A DNA stretch of 64,000 nucleotides from Prolixibacter sp. SD074 (GCF_009617895.1 NZ_BLAW01000001.1:673001-737000); one strand, 5' to 3'. Shown: positions 7,794-17,009, counted from the stretch's first letter. The notes: generated by a model not told the origin, from the letters alone. A program made the numbers and translations.

Positions 7794-9176
7794 TTACCTT
7801 TCCGTTTTCCAGCCCACGTGTTTTTCAATGGCGGCAATCATTTTCCCGGCCACGTCCTTGTTGGTTGCCGATTCGATACCTTCCAGTCCGGGCGACGAAT
7901 TGATTTCCAATAATAATGGTCCCTTTGCCGAACGAATGATATCCACGCCTGCTACTTTCAGGTTCATGGTTTTGGCTGCTTTGATGGCGATGCGCTTTTC
8001 TTCAGGCGTTACTTTTACCACTGAAGCTGTTCCGCCCTGGTGCAGGTTGGCCCGGAACTCGCCTGGCGCTGCTTCCCGTTGAATGGAGGCCACTACTTTG
8101 CCATCGATCACAAAGCAGCGGATATCTTTCCCATTGGCTTCCTTGACAAACTCCTGCACGAGGATGTTGGCATGTAGGCTCTTGAATGCATTGATGACGC
8201 TCTCGGCAGCCTTCTTCGTCTCGGTAAGAACGACTCCTTTGCCCTGCGTTCCCTCCAGCAATTTCACAATCAGTGGCGAGCCGCCTACCATTTTAATCAA
8301 ATCGGATGTGTCGAGCGGTGAATTGGCAAAACCTGTGGTAGGAATCTCCAAACCGTTTTGCAACAGCAACTGCAGCGAGAAAAGCTTATCGCGCGACTGG
8401 CTGATAGCTGACGCCGAATTGAGCGTAAAAATCTTCAACGCTTCGAACTGCCTCGTCAAAGCACATCCATAGAAAGTCTGGCTGGGGCGGATACGCGGAA
8501 TAACGGCATCCAAATCATTCAAAATCCGTCCTCCGCGGTAGTGAATTTCCGGGTTGGTAGCATCCAGCTTCATATAACAATGCCGGATATTCAGGAAGTG
8601 CATTTCATGGCCGCGTGATTCGCCCGCTTCCAGGATACGCTGGTTGCTGTACAGGTTTGGGTCGGAAGCCAGCAGTCCGATTTTCAGTCCCTGCCGTGCT
8701 GGTTGGTTGGGCTGGTACAGTTCATTCAAATGGGCTGTCGATTTTTGTCCGAACAGAAAACGAGCCTCCGGGTCAACGAGCATACGGCCACTCATAGCTT
8801 CCCGTCCCAACAACATGCGATATCCCATCGAATCGCGGTTGGCCAGCGTCAGTTCAATCTCCCACGAAGCTTCGCCCAAAGCGACCGTTGTCTTGATAAC
8901 ATAGCGTCGTTCGCTTATACCGCTCGAACTCTTCACGGTCCGGCGGTCAATAATTTCGGCTTCACAATGCACCGACGTTTTTCCATCATTCTGAATGGGG
9001 GGAATGTCAAAATTGACCCACGGCACACCTTCTTTTTTGAAAGGCTGAATATTGATAGCGTGAATGGAGGAAGTTTTAGCACCGGAATCAACCCGGGCTT
9101 TAATAGCAGGAATGTTTAAATCCGGAAGGGAACACCACTCTTCGCTTCCGACAATGATCTTGTTTTCGTTTATCAT
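7794..9176 (-). CDS. rimK: fused RimB-like aspartic protease and RimK-like ATP-grasp glutamate ligase
   Basis: Residues 1 to about 150 form a retropepsin-like zinc/aspartate protease domain (RimB family) with the catalytic motif [10 protein letters not shown] (Asp30) and the late LLGREAM segment. Residues about 165-460 form a RimK ATP-grasp ligase: a [10 protein letters not shown] start, an [10 protein letters not shown] glycine-rich ATP loop, the [15 protein letters not shown] core and [11 protein letters not shown] metal ligands. RimK adds glutamates to the C-terminus of ribosomal protein S6 and RimB trims them, so writer and eraser sit on one chain. The ATG at 9176 fits the domain start. 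No neighbour appears functionally linked. Confidence 0.92.
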   Translation of the reverse strand: MINENKIIVGSEEWCSLPDLNIPAIKARVDSGAKTSSIHAINIQPFKKEGVPWVNFDIPPIQNDGKTSVHCEAEIIDRRTVKSSSGISERRYVIKTTVALGEASWEIELTLANRDSMGYRMLLGREAMSGRMLVDPEARFLFGQKSTAHLNELYQPNQPARQGLKIGLLASDPNLYSNQRILEAGESRGHEMHFLNIRHCYMKLDATNPEIHYRGGRILNDLDAVIPRIRPSQTFYGCALTRQFEALKIFTLNSASAISQSRDKLFSLQLLLQNGLEIPTTGFANSPLDTSDLIKMVGGSPLIVKLLEGTQGKGVVLTETKKAAESVINAFKSLHANILVQEFVKEANGKDIRCFVIDGKVVASIQREAAPGEFRANLHQGGTASVVKVTPEEKRIAIKAAKTMNLKVAGVDIIRSAKGPLLLEINSSPGLEGIESATNKDVAGKMIAAIEKHVGWKTER

Positions 9177-9445
9177 GTTAAATATTCATGCGATATTCAA
9201 TTCTTCTTATCTGAGTGTAGTTAAATATCGCTCTTCACCTGATTGATAACTTGTTTTTTACAGCCGTTTCGTAACGGTAAATTAGCGGGTGCAAATAAAT
9301 CTTTTTTTTGGATTAAATATGGTGTTTTACTTTAACGCTGTGATAAAAAAGTTTAATTTTTCCGCATCTTTATCTCTTCTCTCGTGAAAAGGAAGTCCGA
9401 TAGCCAGACGATTCAATTTATTTAACCGACATAAAGCTATTGATT

Positions 9446-10534
9446 ATGAGAAAAATAATTTTACTCCTGCTGTTTCCGGCAAGTTTTATCTACCCGGCAA
9501 GCGGACAAACGCCGGTGATCCCGGAGTTAACCCCGGGAAAAGCCGCTCAATTTGCCGACCTGGTATTGAAGAATGCCGATAAAATTTACCCGAATAAAAT
9601 CAGTCATACCATGAACGGGCCCCAGGATGCACAAACACCTAACCGGTTGCATCCGGCTTTTTACGGTTGTTTCGACTGGCACTCGGCCGTGCACGGACAT
9701 TGGTTGTTGGTCCGTTTGTTGAAAATGTATCCCAATTTACCTCAGCGGAAACAGGTTATCGATGTGCTGAGCCGGCATTTTACCCCGGAAAATATACAAA
9801 CCGAGATAGCCTATTTTCAGGCTCCCGGACGCGAAAGTTTCGAGCGGCCTTACGGATGGGGCTGGTTGCTCAAGCTTCAGGCAGAGTTATTGACCTGGGA
9901 TGAGCCAAACGGAAAACAGTGGGCGAAGGCACTGGCTCCGCTGGCAGATGAAATCGTTCAGCGATATTATTTTTACCTGCCGGGATTGTATTATCCCATC
10001 CGGAGGGGTGTCCATGAAAATACAGCGTTGGGGCTGCTGCTGGCACTCGATTATGCCAAAGTAACCCGGGATTCGACATTTGGGAACTTACTGAAAGAAA
10101 GAGCGCTGTTTTATTATGGCGACGATAAAAACATTCCGGGAGGGTGGGAGCCGGGAGGAGACGATTTTCTTTCGCCATCGCTCATCGAAGCGGATTTGAT
10201 GTTGCGCGTTCTCGACAGGGAAGCATTTCAGGATTGGTTCAGATATTTTATGCCACGCATACCGGAATCGCTGCAAAAACCAGCAGTTGTGAGTGATCGG
10301 CAGGATCCGAAAGGTGTTCATCTTGATGGACTGAACCTTAGCCGGGCATGGTGCATGTTCGATATTGCCAAAACATTTCCTCCGGAAAGTGTAATGGCCA
10401 GGCAGTTGATTCAATTGGCGCACCAACATGCTGCCGATGCCTTGCCACATGTGTTGTCGGAAAACTATGTTGGTTCACACTGGTTGGCCACTTTTGCTGT
10501 TTACATGTACGATTCGATGGGAAATAAGGATTAG
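9446..10534 (+). CDS. secreted DUF2891-family protein
   Basis: A 362-residue protein with an N-terminal signal peptide (MRKIILLLLFPASFIYPASG). The remainder matches the DUF2891 family, an alpha/alpha-barrel-like fold: conserved segments HPAFYGCFDWHSAVHGHW, YGWGWLLKL, RRGVHENTALGL and LSENYVGSHWLATFA. The conserved His/Trp/Glu clusters suggest a carbohydrate-active pocket, but no activity is established. I start at ATG 9446, two codons inside a frame opened by a TTG. It stands alone between a divergent gene and asnA. Confidence 0.85.
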   Translation: MRKIILLLLFPASFIYPASGQTPVIPELTPGKAAQFADLVLKNADKIYPNKISHTMNGPQDAQTPNRLHPAFYGCFDWHSAVHGHWLLVRLLKMYPNLPQRKQVIDVLSRHFTPENIQTEIAYFQAPGRESFERPYGWGWLLKLQAELLTWDEPNGKQWAKALAPLADEIVQRYYFYLPGLYYPIRRGVHENTALGLLLALDYAKVTRDSTFGNLLKERALFYYGDDKNIPGGWEPGGDDFLSPSLIEADLMLRVLDREAFQDWFRYFMPRIPESLQKPAVVSDRQDPKGVHLDGLNLSRAWCMFDIAKTFPPESVMARQLIQLAHQHAADALPHVLSENYVGSHWLATFAVYMYDSMGNKD

Positions 10535-10629
10535 GCTGATTATTCCAGGAGAAGTTTTCTGATAATAAGCAAATGTCCGGATATGTTTTTGAAACTAATA
10601 TTTTGAACCGACCGAATGTTGAAATCTGT

Positions 10630-10637
10630 TACATTTG
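10630..10637 (+). promoter_or_regulatory. -7 promoter element for asnA
   Basis: TACATTTG, an exact TAnnTTTG, gives a leader of about 90 bases. TTTG at 10602-10605 is a possible -33 element, 24 bases upstream. Confidence 0.5.
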
Positions 10638-10663
10638 CCAAAACAAAATTAATAAATCCAAAC

Positions 10664-10735
10664 ATGTTTAGCCGAAGCAGGAACGCTGTACCTGCTTTTC
10701 GTGTGTCGATTGATAATAAAATAAAAACCGTATGA
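10664..10735 (+). CDS. possible 23-residue leader ORF overlapping the asnA start
   Basis: ATG at 10664 opens 23 codons (MFSRSRNAVPAFRVSIDN...) whose TGA overlaps the asnA ATG as ATGA. An AGCAGG/CCTGCT hairpin lies within it. Translational coupling is possible. There is no run of Asn codons, so classical attenuation is not suggested. Confidence 0.3.
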   Translation: MFSRSRNAVPAFRVSIDNKIKTV

Positions 10736-11442
10736 ATCTTTATTTGCCCGAGAATTACAAGCCACTTCTTGATTTGAAGAATACGGAGAAGGCCATCAAG
10801 TTTATGAAGGATTTTTTCCAGGAGAACCTATCGGCAGAACTGAGATTAAGAAGGGTAACTGCTCCGCTTTTCGTTTTGAAAGGAACTGGTGTGAATGACG
10901 ACCTGAACGGCGTTGAACGCCCTGTTTCTTTTCCGGTAAAGGAATTCGATGATCAAGAGGCTGAAGTCGTTCAGTCGCTGGCCAAATGGAAACGGATGAT
11001 GTTGGCTAAATACGGCATTCCGGTAGGGTATGGTATCTATACCGATATGAATGCCATCCGGGCCGATGAAGAGCTTTCAAATATTCATTCGCTATACGTC
11101 GATCAGTGGGACTGGGAAAAGGTAATCACTTCCGGCCAGCGTACATTGAATTTTCTGAAAAAAGTGGTTCGGCAGATTTATTCTGTATTGTTGCGGACCG
11201 AGTTTATGGTGTACGAAAACTATCCGAAGCTGAAACTGACAGGTACGGAAGAGCGGAAACAATTGTTATTTCATAAGAAGTTGCTAAAAGGGGAATTGCC
11301 ACTTTCCATTGGTGGAGGCATCGGACAATCACGGTTGTGCATGTATTTCCTCCGAAAAGCCCATATCGGTGAGGTGCAAGCCAGTTTGTGGCCGGAAGAT
11401 ATGGTGCAGCAATGTGCCGGGCATAATATTGTATTGGTTTAA
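10732..11442 (+). pseudogene. asnA: aspartate-ammonia ligase with a large in-frame internal deletion
   Basis: AsnA makes asparagine from aspartate, ammonia and ATP. Residues 1-166 (LPENYKPLL..., RRVTAPLFV, ERPVSFPVK, HSLYVDQWDWE) and 170-236 (IGGGIGQSRL, KAHIGEVQASLWPED) follow the Bacteroidota form closely. The protein is only 236 residues against about 330-345 for the family. Roughly 100-110 residues are missing at YENYPKL|KLTG, including the RAPDYDDW, GLNGD and SSMGIRV segments that build the active site. The frame is kept, so a stable protein may be made, but activity is very unlikely. The short repeated CTGAAA-type sequence at the junction would fit slippage between direct repeats. Confidence 0.85.
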
Positions 11443-11464
11443 TGAATAAAATCAGGCAAAAAGG

Positions 11465-11489
11465 CCCCGTTTTCGTTTAGGAAACGGGG
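11465..11489 (+). terminator. hairpin after asnA
   Basis: Perfect eight-base-pair stem CCCCGTTT/AAACGGGG with a nine-base loop, followed by only a weak T-rich stretch (ATATTTTATAT). Confidence 0.6.
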
Positions 11490-11497
11490 ATATTTTA

Positions 11498-11505
11498 TAT
11501 ATTTG
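11498..11505 (+). promoter_or_regulatory. -7 promoter element for tRNA-Arg
   Basis: TATATTTG, an exact TAnnTTTG, ends 18 bases before the first base of the tRNA. Confidence 0.6.
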
Positions 11506-11523
11506 CACCGCTAAATAAAGGAT

Positions 11524-11597
11524 GGTCTGGTAGCTCAACTGGATAGAGCAGCAGCCTTCTAAGCTGCCGGTTGCGGGTTCGAGTCCCGCCTGGATCA
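11524..11597 (+). tRNA. tRNA-Arg (UCU)
   Basis: A 74-nt cloverleaf: acceptor GGTCTGG paired with CTGGATC (with G-U pairs), a D-stem GCTC/GAGC, an anticodon arm CAGCC TTCTAAG with anticodon TCT, and a T-arm GCGGG TTCGAGT CCCGC, ending in discriminator A. CCA is not encoded. The sequence resembles Bacteroidota tRNA-Arg(UCU). It has its own promoter and terminator. Confidence 0.95.
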
Positions 11598-11602
11598 CAG
11601 AA

Positions 11603-11635
11603 AAGTCGGAGTTGTTTAACTCGGACTTTTTTTTT
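11603..11635 (+). terminator. terminator after tRNA-Arg
   Basis: Eleven-base stem AAGTCGGAGTT/AACTCGGACTT with one G-G mismatch and a four-base loop, followed by a run of nine or more T. Confidence 0.8.
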
Positions 11636-11768
11636 CTATTTTTATAAACTATCATACCATATTATTCTATTTCCATTTGCAGAAGAAGCAGCATTGGTTG
11701 TCAGTGAATGAGTTAGGATAAATAAAAAAACCTGAAAACTAAACAATAAAACTTTCAAATAAACGTAA

Positions 11769-11776
11769 TATCTTTG
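11769..11776 (+). promoter_or_regulatory. -7 promoter element for the Sel1 gene
   Basis: TATCTTTG, an exact TAnnTTTG, 41 bases before the ATG. Confidence 0.55.
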
Positions 11777-11817
11777 AAAGAAAAGAAATTCCTTCTTCGC
11801 CGAAAAACCGCGTGATT

Positions 11818-12828
11818 ATGAAAAAATATCAGTTCAGAATAAGTCTCATTATTTTACTTCTTGGGGCAAGTGGGTTAGTAGAAGCTCAGGATGTCGATAT
11901 TGCACAACTTCAGCATAAAGCTGTTTCCAATGATCCGGTAGCCCAATTTACGCTGGCAACGTACTACGAAGCAGGCCATGGAATAACCCGAAACCCTAAA
12001 GCTGCGAGGTATTGGTATTTCAAATCGGCAGAGGGAGAATATGAAAAGGCAGAATACCGGTTAAGTCAATTATATCAATTCGGAAAACTGGGCCTTTCGC
12101 AAAATGTTGATAGTTCGCGATACTGGCAAAAGAAGGCCGGATATGACGGAAACCTGGATGCACAAAAGGAGTTATATCATCATTTCGACAAAGAACAGCC
12201 TGAAAGAGAAGCTGCTCTTTACTGGATGAGGAGATGTGCCCAAAACGGAGACAGCGTGTACATGTATTTGTTGGCCAAAGCTTATGCTGATAAGGAATTT
12301 GGTGAGAAAGACGCAGATACCCAATCATATGACTGGTATGAGAAATCTGCTGAGGCTGGATATCGGTTGGCGCAAACTGAGATGGGAAATATCTACCTGA
12401 TGGGTATCGGTCGGGAAAAAGACTATGGACAGGCCATGGATTGGTTCAAGAAAGCAGCTGCACAAAATGAACATGCTGCATTGTACAATATTGGTACCAT
12501 GTATGAAAAAGGGCAGGGCGTGGAGAAGAATCACAGAAGAGCGCTTAGTTATTATAAGAAAGCCAGTGAAAATGGAGACGTGGTGGCCAAATTTTATATC
12601 GCTATGAATTATGTGCTGGGCGATGTTGCACGGAGAAATCTTAAACTGGCGGCTAAGTATTTCAACGAATATTACGGCGAAGCCAAGAGTGAATTCCTGA
12701 AAAGTGAAACGTTAAAATATTGGAAACGCTATAAGCTGGATGACTTTTTGGATAAAAACGAAGAGCGTAACATTAATAACAAAAAAGAAAAAAGGGCTGA
12801 CAACCCTCGGAAGACATTACTGTTTTGA
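11818..12828 (+). CDS. secreted Sel1-like repeat protein
   Basis: A 336-residue protein with a signal peptide (MKKYQFRISLIILLLGASGLVEAQ), then about six Sel1-like alpha/alpha repeats (each about 36 residues, e.g. AQFTLATYYEAGHGI, AALYNIGTMYEKGQGV). Such repeats make solenoid surfaces for protein-protein contacts in the periplasm; the partner is unknown. I start at ATG 11818, two codons inside a GTG-opened frame. The last 20 residues are very Lys/Asn/Glu-rich and run into the remains of a ferritin-like gene in another frame, so the natural C-terminus may have been altered. Confidence 0.88.
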   Translation: MKKYQFRISLIILLLGASGLVEAQDVDIAQLQHKAVSNDPVAQFTLATYYEAGHGITRNPKAARYWYFKSAEGEYEKAEYRLSQLYQFGKLGLSQNVDSSRYWQKKAGYDGNLDAQKELYHHFDKEQPEREAALYWMRRCAQNGDSVYMYLLAKAYADKEFGEKDADTQSYDWYEKSAEAGYRLAQTEMGNIYLMGIGREKDYGQAMDWFKKAAAQNEHAALYNIGTMYEKGQGVEKNHRRALSYYKKASENGDVVAKFYIAMNYVLGDVARRNLKLAAKYFNEYYGEAKSEFLKSETLKYWKRYKLDDFLDKNEERNINNKKEKRADNPRKTLLF

Positions 12829-13025
12829 CATCCTAAGCCTGGATGTAAAAAAACTGATTGACACATTAAACGAAGCATTGAGTGAAGAGTGCCATTCTGA
12901 ATGAAGCATTGGAACACGAGCAGGAAATTGAAGACTGGCTGGCCGAATTGGAAAGAATGAAACAAGATTTCCTCAAGTTATGTATAAACATTTCGACCTC
13001 GCCGGCAGCGTTAAAAGGCAAATAG
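12785..13025 (+). pseudogene. Dps-like ferritin remnant with its middle deleted
   Basis: Two short stretches in different frames resemble the ends of a Bacteroidales Dps-like ferritin (about 170 residues). The first reads LSLDVKKLIDTLNEALSEE (near 12836-12892), the usual start of the first helix. The second reads ILNEALEHEQEIEDWLAELE then RMKQDFLKL (near 12893-13000), the usual last helix with metal-ligand Glu/His. The central roughly 110 residues with most ferroxidase ligands are gone. The 5' end overlaps the Sel1 reading frame. A repeated AA(C/T)GAAGCATTG flanks the junction. The assignment rests on remembered family patterns, so I keep it moderate. Confidence 0.6.
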
Positions 13026-13072
13026 AGTGGGGATTTCAGTAGAAGTGAAGAAAAATCGATTGTGAAATCAAA

Positions 13073-14083
13073 TCAGGTTGACCCCCTGATGACCATTTTA
13101 GTGGTAATGTTGTGAATTTCGGGCGTTATCATCAAGCTATGTTCCGCCTGGATACGGCTAAACAACACTTCAGTGGCCATTTTACCAATCTCAAAGCCCA
13201 TTGGTTGAATGGTTGATAGTGGCGGATTATACATCGTACTAAATGGTTCTTCACAGAAGCCAATGACGGCAATATCATTTGGGATTTGGAGTTGGTTTGC
13301 GTAGATGGATTTCATTATGCCCGTCATGGTCAGATCACTAATGGCAAAAATTCCATCGGGTGGCGTATCCTGATTCAATAACTGATGGGTTGCATTCTCC
13401 ACTTCAACAATTGACTGTCCGGAAATAATGTATTCGTCGTTAATTTCCATTCCGGCTTCATGCAAAGCCATCTTGTATCCTTTCAGCCTGTTTTTACTGA
13501 TTAGCAGATTGGGGTGACCAATACAAATGGCAATACGCTTTCTTCCGGTTTTCAGTAAGTGTTTTACTCCGTCGTAGGTTCCGCGGATGTCATCCACCAG
13601 AACCATATCAGCTTTTATGTCTTCGGGAACACGGTCGAAGAATACAATGGGGATATCAAGGCCAATCACATTTTTGAAATGGCTGAAATCTTCCGTTTTC
13701 CGGGAAACCGAAGCCAGAATACCTTCCACGTTATTGGCCAGCATGGTATCAATGCTGTTGACTTCCCGATCGTATGATTCATTTGATTGGAGAATCATCA
13801 GCTGGTAGCCGTGCTGATGCACAATTTCTTCGATGCCCTCGATAACCGACGGGAAAAAGAAGTAGGAGATATTGGGAACCAGCAAACCAATCATCCGGCT
13901 TTTGTGGTGGCGCAGCGAAATGGCCACATGGTTGGGTTTGTAGTGCAGCCTTTCAGCGATTTCCTTAACGGCTCGTTTGGTTTCAGGGCTAATGTCAGGG
14001 TGGTCTTTCAGTGCCCTGCTGACCGTTGATTTGGATAATCCCAGGAGTTGTGCGATGTCTTTGATCGTAATACTCTGATTCAT
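13073..14083 (-). CDS. LacI-family transcriptional regulator of the sucrose locus
   Basis: A 336-residue regulator with an N-terminal helix-turn-helix (ITIKDIAQLLGLSKSTVSRA) and hinge (KPNHVAISLRHHKSRMIGLL), followed by a periplasmic-binding-protein-like sensor domain (VFFDR, DDIRGTYDGVKHL, IAVIGFCEEPFSTMYNPPLS). It is divergent from the TonB receptor, sucrose phosphorylase and symporter genes, with a palindromic operator candidate between them, so it probably controls that operon in response to sucrose or a derived sugar phosphate. The effector is inferred, not shown. Confidence 0.92.
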   Translation of the reverse strand: MNQSITIKDIAQLLGLSKSTVSRALKDHPDISPETKRAVKEIAERLHYKPNHVAISLRHHKSRMIGLLVPNISYFFFPSVIEGIEEIVHQHGYQLMILQSNESYDREVNSIDTMLANNVEGILASVSRKTEDFSHFKNVIGLDIPIVFFDRVPEDIKADMVLVDDIRGTYDGVKHLLKTGRKRIAICIGHPNLLISKNRLKGYKMALHEAGMEINDEYIISGQSIVEVENATHQLLNQDTPPDGIFAISDLTMTGIMKSIYANQLQIPNDIAVIGFCEEPFSTMYNPPLSTIQPMGFEIGKMATEVLFSRIQAEHSLMITPEIHNITTKMVIRGST

Positions 14084-14106
14084 GCTTGGTTTAGATGATG
14101 ATATTC

Positions 14107-14114
14107 CAAAGGTA
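14107..14114 (-). promoter_or_regulatory. -7 promoter element for the lacI-type gene
   Basis: Reads TACCTTTG on the minus strand, an exact TAnnTTTG, 23 bases before the regulator ATG. Confidence 0.55.
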
Positions 14115-14179
14115 GAAATTTCTTCCAGTATTAACTCTTTGTAACATAAATGTTAAAGAACAATAAAAAAGTTATCAAC

Positions 14180-14203
14180 CGCAACCGGTTGCGAAACCGG
14201 TTG
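14180..14203. promoter_or_regulatory. LacI-type operator candidate
   Basis: CGCAACCGGTTGCG (14180-14193) is a perfect 14-base palindrome with the central CG typical of LacI-family operators. A second half-sized copy AACCGGTT follows at 14195-14202. Their centres are about 11-12 bases apart, one helical turn. The site sits between the two divergent -7 elements, so one bound regulator could affect both. Confidence 0.65.
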
Positions 14204-14238
14204 AAATGAAAAACGGGCTTCAACTACCTGTAAATCTA

Positions 14239-14269
14239 TTGTTTTTGGAAAATTGGGAATGTAGATTTG
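14239..14269 (+). promoter_or_regulatory. promoter of the sucrose-uptake operon
   Basis: TTG at 14239-14241, a 20-base spacer and TAGATTTG at 14262-14269, matching the Bacteroidota -33/-7 pair. The ATG of the TonB receptor is 85 bases further on. Confidence 0.6.
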
Positions 14270-14354
14270 TTATATGATTGGTGCAAATGGAAACATGTTT
14301 TCGAGAAATTTCGGATTGAAAATTTGTATTTGAAATCACATAAATCCAAAAACT

Positions 14355-17009
14355 ATGAAACGGAAATTAATGCAGCTCACCCTGATGCTGCTAATGGTCC
14401 CTGTTATCTCATTTGCACAGGGAACTGGAATCATTAAAGGGAAAATCACCGACAAAAAGACCGGTGAGCCGCTGGTGGGCGCCAGTGTTTTAATTAAAGG
14501 TACTTACACCGGAACAATTACCGATGCGAACGGTGAATACCAACTTACCAAAGTAATGGCCGGAAGTTATGACCTCGTGGCTCAGTTTATCAGTTACAGC
14601 AAAGAGCAGAAGAGCATTACTGTTGCTGATGGAAAAACGGCAAGTGTTGATTTTGCTTTATCGCAGGACCTTATCGGCTTGGATCAGGTGGTTGTAACCG
14701 GTGTGGTAAATCCTAAATCTGCCATCAACTCAAGTGTTTCGTTGACGAGTCTGAAACCAAAGGCGATGGAGCAGTTTAGCGCCACCACAACTGCTGAATT
14801 ATTCAAGAATATTCCGGGTGTGCACTCCGAATCAACCGGAGGTGAAGGAAACGCCAACATTTCGGTTCGTGGTGTACCGATTTCAACCGGAGGTGCAAAA
14901 TTCCTGCAACTTCAGGAAGACGGTATGCCGGTGATGCAATTTGGTGATATTTCTTTTGGTAACGCCGACATTTTCCTGCGCGCCGATCAAACTGTTGCCC
15001 GTATCGAGGCGCTGAAAGGCGGCAGTGCATCGACACTTGCCAGCAATTCGCCAGCCGGTATCATCAACTTCATCAGCAAAACTGGTGTAAAAAAGGGTGG
15101 AAGCATCGGAACAACTGTTGGCATTGATTACCAATCTTTTCGTACCGATTTTGATTACGGGGCACCGATTGGTGATGGGCTCCGTTTTAATATTGGTGGT
15201 TTCTACCGCGAAGGTGTAGGGCCGCGTAAAGCTGGATTTACAGCCAATAAAGGTGGTCAGATTAAAGCTAATTTCACCAAGGAGTTTGATAAAGGCTTTG
15301 TTCGGTTATACCTGAAGCACCTGAACGATCGTGCTATTTCGTACATGCCTATGCCGGTAATGGTAACTGGTACCGGTTCGAATCCTACTTACAAATCCAT
15401 TCCCGGGTTTGATGTGAAACACGATGCCTTGCAAAGCCCTTACTTCCTTCATCAGTTGTCTGTTGATGCCAACGGAAACAGTAAGTCGTTTAATATGGCC
15501 GATGGAATGCATCCAATTTCTGATGCTGTAGGAGCTGAATTTAATTTCGATCTGGGTAACGGTTGGATGGTTCACGACAGAGGACAGTTGGCGTTCAACC
15601 ATGGTTCATTCAACTCGCCTTTCCCGGTAAGCATTAAGCCAGCTGACGAAATGGCTACCAGTTTAGCAGGTGCCGGCGCGACATTGAGTTATGCAAACGG
15701 TGCCAATGCCGGTACGCCCCTGACACAGTCACAGCTCTCCAATCTGAATGGAAACGGCTTGTTGATGCTGTTGCACACGTTCGATGTGGAAATGAACAAC
15801 CTGAACAATTTCACCAACGATATACATATCTCGAAACAGCTGGACAACTTCCACGTAACTGCTGGTTATTATCACGCTTCGCAGCGTATTGCGATGACCT
15901 GGTTGTGGCAAACATATCTGACCGATGTTCAGAATCAGCCGCGACTGATGAATGTTGCCAGCGCTAATAATTCATACTACAGCGAGGGCGGTCTAACGGC
16001 ACATGGCGTTCCGGCATGGGGTAACTGCTGTACTGAAGGATACGATATGACTTATACCATCGATGCACCGTATGCCAACATGGGTGTAGACGTAACTGAT
16101 AAGTTGAATGTTGATGCAAGTGTTCGTTACGACATAGGCGAGGCCTTTGGTTATTACCTTGGTAATGAGCAGGCACAGGTTGATGTGAACAAAGACGGTA
16201 ATATTTCGCCGGTAGAACAGAGCGTGACCATTCTGGACAACTCGAATCCGCATCCGGTAGATTATTCATTTGATTATGTGTCTTATTCGGTTGGTGCCAA
16301 CTATAAATTCGATGCACACAAGGCTGTGTTTGCCCGTTACAGCAAAGGAGGGCGCGCCAATGCCGACCGGTTGTTGTACACCCCGTTTATTACCGCTGCA
16401 GGTAAAACGGTTAAAGGCTTGAGTAACGATGCTATCAAGCAAGCTGAATTAGGATTCAAATACAACTCACCAGTGGCCGGTATCTTCCTGACCGGATTTT
16501 ATAACCACGTGGATGAGCAAAATACGGAATTCAACAAGATTATCAATAACAAGTACAAATCTTATGGCGCTGAACTGGAAATGGTTATCCGAACCGGAAA
16601 CCTGAATATCAATTCAGGTGGTACGTTCACCAAAGCAGAAATCACGAAGAGTCTTACTGCTGATAACGTAGGTAATACACCACGCCGTGTTCCGACTCTG
16701 ATGTACAACATCAGTCCGTCGTACACCATCGGAAAAGGTGCCCTGGGAATGAGCCTGGTCGGAACAACCAAGGTATATTCGCAAGATGATAACTCTGTTG
16801 TGTTACCCGGGTTTGCATATGTGAATGCATTTGCAAACTACGCTATCACGAAAGGATTATCGTTGCGGGTAAATGTGAATAATTTAACCAATACACTTGG
16901 TTTTACCGAAATGGAAGCGGATCCTTTTACCAATAATTCAGTCAATTACATGCGTGCGCGGCCGATTACCGGACGAGCAACAACAATGACCGTTACCTAT
17001 TCATTCTGA
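14355..17009 (+). CDS. TonB-dependent receptor, probable sucrose/oligosaccharide uptake
   Basis: An 884-residue outer-membrane receptor: signal peptide (to about residue 21, ISFAQ), a carboxypeptidase-regulatory-like domain at about 25-110 (KGKITDKKTGEPLVGASVLI), a plug at about 125-235 (LFKNIPGVHSESTGGEG, ARIEALKGGSASTLASNSPAG) and a 22-strand barrel ending in the aromatic TVTYSF. It lacks a SusD partner, so it is not a canonical SusCD pair. Position upstream of sucrose phosphorylase and the symporter suggests it imports sucrose or a similar small saccharide; the ligand is inferred from the neighbours. Confidence 0.9.
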   Translation: MKRKLMQLTLMLLMVPVISFAQGTGIIKGKITDKKTGEPLVGASVLIKGTYTGTITDANGEYQLTKVMAGSYDLVAQFISYSKEQKSITVADGKTASVDFALSQDLIGLDQVVVTGVVNPKSAINSSVSLTSLKPKAMEQFSATTTAELFKNIPGVHSESTGGEGNANISVRGVPISTGGAKFLQLQEDGMPVMQFGDISFGNADIFLRADQTVARIEALKGGSASTLASNSPAGIINFISKTGVKKGGSIGTTVGIDYQSFRTDFDYGAPIGDGLRFNIGGFYREGVGPRKAGFTANKGGQIKANFTKEFDKGFVRLYLKHLNDRAISYMPMPVMVTGTGSNPTYKSIPGFDVKHDALQSPYFLHQLSVDANGNSKSFNMADGMHPISDAVGAEFNFDLGNGWMVHDRGQLAFNHGSFNSPFPVSIKPADEMATSLAGAGATLSYANGANAGTPLTQSQLSNLNGNGLLMLLHTFDVEMNNLNNFTNDIHISKQLDNFHVTAGYYHASQRIAMTWLWQTYLTDVQNQPRLMNVASANNSYYSEGGLTAHGVPAWGNCCTEGYDMTYTIDAPYANMGVDVTDKLNVDASVRYDIGEAFGYYLGNEQAQVDVNKDGNISPVEQSVTILDNSNPHPVDYSFDYVSYSVGANYKFDAHKAVFARYSKGGRANADRLLYTPFITAAGKTVKGLSNDAIKQAELGFKYNSPVAGIFLTGFYNHVDEQNTEFNKIINNKYKSYGAELEMVIRTGNLNINSGGTFTKAEITKSLTADNVGNTPRRVPTLMYNISPSYTIGKGALGMSLVGTTKVYSQDDNSVVLPGFAYVNAFANYAITKGLSLRVNVNNLTNTLGFTEMEADPFTNNSVNYMRARPITGRATTMTVTYSF

